DNA of 9,558 bases from Chitinophagaceae bacterium (lineage in GTDB: Bacteria > Bacteroidota > Bacteroidia > Chitinophagales > Chitinophagaceae). A program made the position numbers and the translations under genes. The stretch is from assembly GCA_017882205.1 (NCBI GenBank), contig JADGPY010000209.1:1-9558 (forward strand). Reading direction: 5' to 3'. Under the pieces are notes generated by a model that saw only the letters and a program-made list of their open reading frames with translations, made no database searches and had not been told where the DNA came from. This document shows, one piece after another, positions 7,277-9,558 of the stretch. How positions within the stretch are numbered: position 1 is the first letter of the stretch; each line of letters opens with the position of its first letter.

Positions 7277-8536
7277 ATGCTTCACATCCGTTTACTAACT
7301 CTTATTTTCTTACTTAACTCCTCTTCCCAACTTCTTGCGCAAAAGGATACAGCCCTCTATGCAGCCTATACAATTTCATCAAGCCGTACGAAACTGTACG
7401 CAGGCATTACAAGGAGTATTGGAAATCTATCAAAGCCATTGACTGATTCCACAGAGGAACTATGGCAGGATGCATTTGGTAGCATGGAGCTTATTTATCA
7501 CACCTCACCATGGGAAGACAATCGTATCCGTTATGCATTCGATTCAATCAATGTAAGAAGCCCCGCTTTTCAAAGAAGCCTGCTTGAACTTGTATATACA
7601 AATTATCCTGATCAATTTGCGAAAGAGATAAATGAGCTGGCTCTCCAAACCAGGAATGAAAAAATATTTGCCATGTGCGCCGAGTACCTTTTAAGAAATA
7701 AGGCGGATAGCGCAAAGCGTAAATACCTGGCAAACCTAATTCAAACCAAATTCAACAACTTAGAAAACCCCATATTACGTAGTCTTCAATGGCGTCTTGA
7801 CAATCAACTTCCTGGCAACCAACCTCTGCCTGATTTATTTAAGAAAGATTTTTTACCTGGCAATGTGGTCATGTTTAGTTTCCAGAGAAAAAACCGCGAC
7901 TACCCCGGCTTAGTGATAGTCAGGGACAGCGCTGGCAATTTCATCAGGGATGATAATGGAATTATTTTCAATATCCCACAACTGGCCCGTAGTCTGAGCA
8001 ACCTACCCGGATACCTTACCGATGGCAGCACTCCACAAGGCATTTTCAGAATGTATGGATTTGATGTTTCTAAAAGTACATTTATTGGCCCTACAACAAA
8101 CATTCAGCTCACTATGCCGGGAGAAACTTCCCTCAGTCATTTTATTAAGGACACCACCATACTTGATTCTGTATGGAGCGAAGAATGGTATTCAAAATTA
8201 TTACCCTCCAGTGTAAAATCTTATTTTCCTCTATTTGGCTCTTACTATGCCGGAATGGCCGGAAGAACCGAGATAATATCCCATGGGACAACGGTTGACC
8301 CGAATTATTATCATTCAAAAAGGTATTTCCCTTATACTCCAACAGAAGGATGCCTGTGTACAAAAGAGCTATGGAGCCCTGTTGATGGAAGAAGAATTGA
8401 AAGCGATCAGCAAAAATTGGTAAACGCCATTAAAAAAGCTGGTGGACCTGATGGATATTGCATTGTATTGGAACTGAACGATGAACAAAGGCCTGTAACG
8501 ATCCGGGATGTATTGCTCTTTACATCAATCAAATAA
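7277..8536 (+). CDS. exported protein with L,D-transpeptidase-like C-terminal domain
   Basis: The ATG at 7277 is preferred over an in-frame TTG at 7262 because it begins a clean Sec signal peptide, MLHIRLLTLIFLLNSSSQLLA, likely cut before QKD; this gives 419 aa. Residues 30-185 look mainly alpha-helical and match no family I recognise. From about 190 the sequence becomes beta-rich and recalls L,D-transpeptidases (YkuD type): GYLTDGSTPQGIFRMYGF, then His336 in ISHGTT and, 23 residues on, Cys359 in TEGCLC. These match the family's HG...SxGC signature, but with Thr for Ser and Cys361 where Arg or Asn is usual. L,D-transpeptidases cross-link peptidoglycan or attach proteins to it through the active-site Cys. 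A similar role is inferred, not shown; a different cysteine-based hydrolase is possible. It is spaced 30 nt from the hydrolase and 32 nt from rarA, compatible with one transcript. Confidence 0.65.
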   Translation: MLHIRLLTLIFLLNSSSQLLAQKDTALYAAYTISSSRTKLYAGITRSIGNLSKPLTDSTEELWQDAFGSMELIYHTSPWEDNRIRYAFDSINVRSPAFQRSLLELVYTNYPDQFAKEINELALQTRNEKIFAMCAEYLLRNKADSAKRKYLANLIQTKFNNLENPILRSLQWRLDNQLPGNQPLPDLFKKDFLPGNVVMFSFQRKNRDYPGLVIVRDSAGNFIRDDNGIIFNIPQLARSLSNLPGYLTDGSTPQGIFRMYGFDVSKSTFIGPTTNIQLTMPGETSLSHFIKDTTILDSVWSEEWYSKLLPSSVKSYFPLFGSYYAGMAGRTEIISHGTTVDPNYYHSKRYFPYTPTEGCLCTKELWSPVDGRRIESDQQKLVNAIKKAGGPDGYCIVLELNDEQRPVTIRDVLLFTSIK

Positions 8537-8568
8537 TTTTTACCTTCACTTCTTATTAAAACAACAAC

Positions 8569-9558
8569 TTGGCTTCAATACCTTTAGCTGAACGTATGCG
8601 TCCTAAAACGCTCGATGAATTAGTAGGGCAACAACACCTTACCGGAAAAGGAAGCATCCTACGTGCATCCATTGAACAGGAAAAGATACCTTCTATGATC
8701 CTTTGGGGGCCACCCGGGACAGGCAAAACCACCATTGCTAACGTAATTGCACATACGCTGCAAGCTTCCTTCTACACACTTAGCGCTATCTCTTCGGGGG
8801 TAAAGGAAGTAAGAGAAATTATAGAACAATCAAAAACAAAAGAAAAAACTATTTTATTTATAGACGAAATCCACCGTTTTAATAAAGGGCAACAGGATGC
8901 TTTACTTGGTGCGGTTGAGAAAGGGATCATAACACTCATTGGAGCCACCACGGAAAATCCCTCATTCGAAGTAAATAGTGCCTTGCTAAGCAGGTGCCAG
9001 GTGTATGTACTTAAACCACTTAATACAAGTGATCTAAGTTTCCTGTTACAGGAGGCATTAACAAAGGACGAATACCTAAAAACAAAGTTGGTAGAAGTTC
9101 GTGAAACCGAAGCATTATTCAATCTATCCGGAGGGGATGCACGAAAACTCTTTAATCTTCTTGAACTGTATATAGATGTGGCATCAGGTGAAGGAAAGAA
9201 GGGAGATAAAATTGTGATTACCGATGAAAGAATAATGGAGGTGGCACAAAAAAAAATTGCCTTATATGACAAGCAGGGAGAACAACATTATGATATTATT
9301 TCTGCATTTATAAAATCAATTAGAGGAAGCGATCCAAATGCTGCAGTATACTGGTTAGCCAGGATGATCGATGGAGGTGAGGATGTAAAATTCATAGCTC
9401 GCAGAATGGTTGTATTAGCAAGTGAGGATATTGGTAATGCTAACCCTACAGCTCTAGTGCTGGCAACAAATACTTTCCAGGCTGTTCATGTGATTGGCTA
9501 TCCTGAAGCCAGGATCATACTTTCCCAATGTGCCATCTACCTGGCAGGATCTCCAAAA
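8569..9558 (+). CDS. rarA: replication-associated recombination protein A (AAA+ ATPase), 3' end outside window
   Basis: Cytoplasmic AAA+ ATPase of the RarA/MgsA/WRNIP1 family, related to clamp-loader and RuvB ATPases, which acts at stalled or gapped replication forks. The visible 330 codons hold the conserved N-terminus PLAERMRPKTLDELVGQ, Walker A GPPGTGKT (47-54, Lys53), Walker B ILFIDEIHRF (Asp99, Glu100), sensor 1 GATTENP (125-131), an arginine finger in LLSRC (Arg142) and sensor 2 GGDARK (Arg192). The helical region after it includes IRGSDPNAAVYWLARM and RMVVLASEDIGNANP, typical of RarA. Relatives are about 420-450 aa, so roughly the last 100 residues, part of the tetramerisation domain, are missing. 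The start is TTG at 8569: an in-frame TAA at 8557 excludes anything further upstream, and the next ATG (8596) would cut off the conserved PLAER. The frame is intact to the edge. Identification is very strong. Confidence 0.95.
   Translation, partial: MASIPLAERMRPKTLDELVGQQHLTGKGSILRASIEQEKIPSMILWGPPGTGKTTIANVIAHTLQASFYTLSAISSGVKEVREIIEQSKTKEKTILFIDEIHRFNKGQQDALLGAVEKGIITLIGATTENPSFEVNSALLSRCQVYVLKPLNTSDLSFLLQEALTKDEYLKTKLVEVRETEALFNLSGGDARKLFNLLELYIDVASGEGKKGDKIVITDERIMEVAQKKIALYDKQGEQHYDIISAFIKSIRGSDPNAAVYWLARMIDGGEDVKFIARRMVVLASEDIGNANPTALVLATNTFQAVHVIGYPEARIILSQCAIYLAGSPK

Noticed and set aside
8513..8541. TTG-N18-TAATTTTT upstream of rarA as a promoter
   Set aside because: The -7 box lacks its final G, and the pattern is short enough to arise by chance in AT-rich sequence. 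It is not strong enough to list.
8772..9272. 166-codon open frame on the minus strand
   Set aside because: It lies entirely antisense to the well-conserved rarA coding sequence and its translation resembles no known family; it is a shadow of rarA.

Overview
The window looks like chromosomal housekeeping DNA from a member of the Bacteroidetes, probably a Chitinophaga-like soil or freshwater lineage. Four things support this. The proteins have Bacteroidetes-type sequences, including the alpha-2-macroglobulin C-terminus and the large DUF3857/transglutaminase protein. The base composition is AT-leaning. Shine-Dalgarno sequences are not evident in front of the genes. At least one promoter fits the Bacteroidetes pattern TTG - about 20 nt - TAnnTTTG. 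The genus cannot be fixed from the sequence alone.

Layout. Positions 1-558 (+) are the last 185 codons of a large alpha-2-macroglobulin family protein. It converges, with a 15-nt gap, on a 1252-aa exported protein on the minus strand (574-4332) that combines TPR-like repeats, a beta-sandwich segment, DUF3857 and a transglutaminase-like domain. A 173-nt divergent intergenic region (4333-4505) carries a good Bacteroidetes promoter for the minus-strand gene, a -7-like box facing aspS, and an AACTA-rich leader.

From there four genes run in the same direction: aspS (4506-6320), a lipoprotein alpha/beta hydrolase (6389-7246), an exported protein with an L,D-transpeptidase-like motif (7277-8536), and rarA (8569 to the window edge, truncated). 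Gaps within this run are 68, 30 and 32 nt with no clear terminator, so co-transcription is plausible but unproven.

Roles. aspS and rarA are cytoplasmic information-processing genes: tRNA charging, and handling of stalled replication forks. The other four products are cell-envelope proteins: an A2M-like protein, a transglutaminase-like protein, an esterase-like lipoprotein and a possible peptidoglycan-type enzyme. No mobile element, CRISPR array, tRNA, rRNA or phage gene was recognised. No wholly new system is evident. The least explained gene is the L,D-transpeptidase-like protein with its non-standard active-site context.
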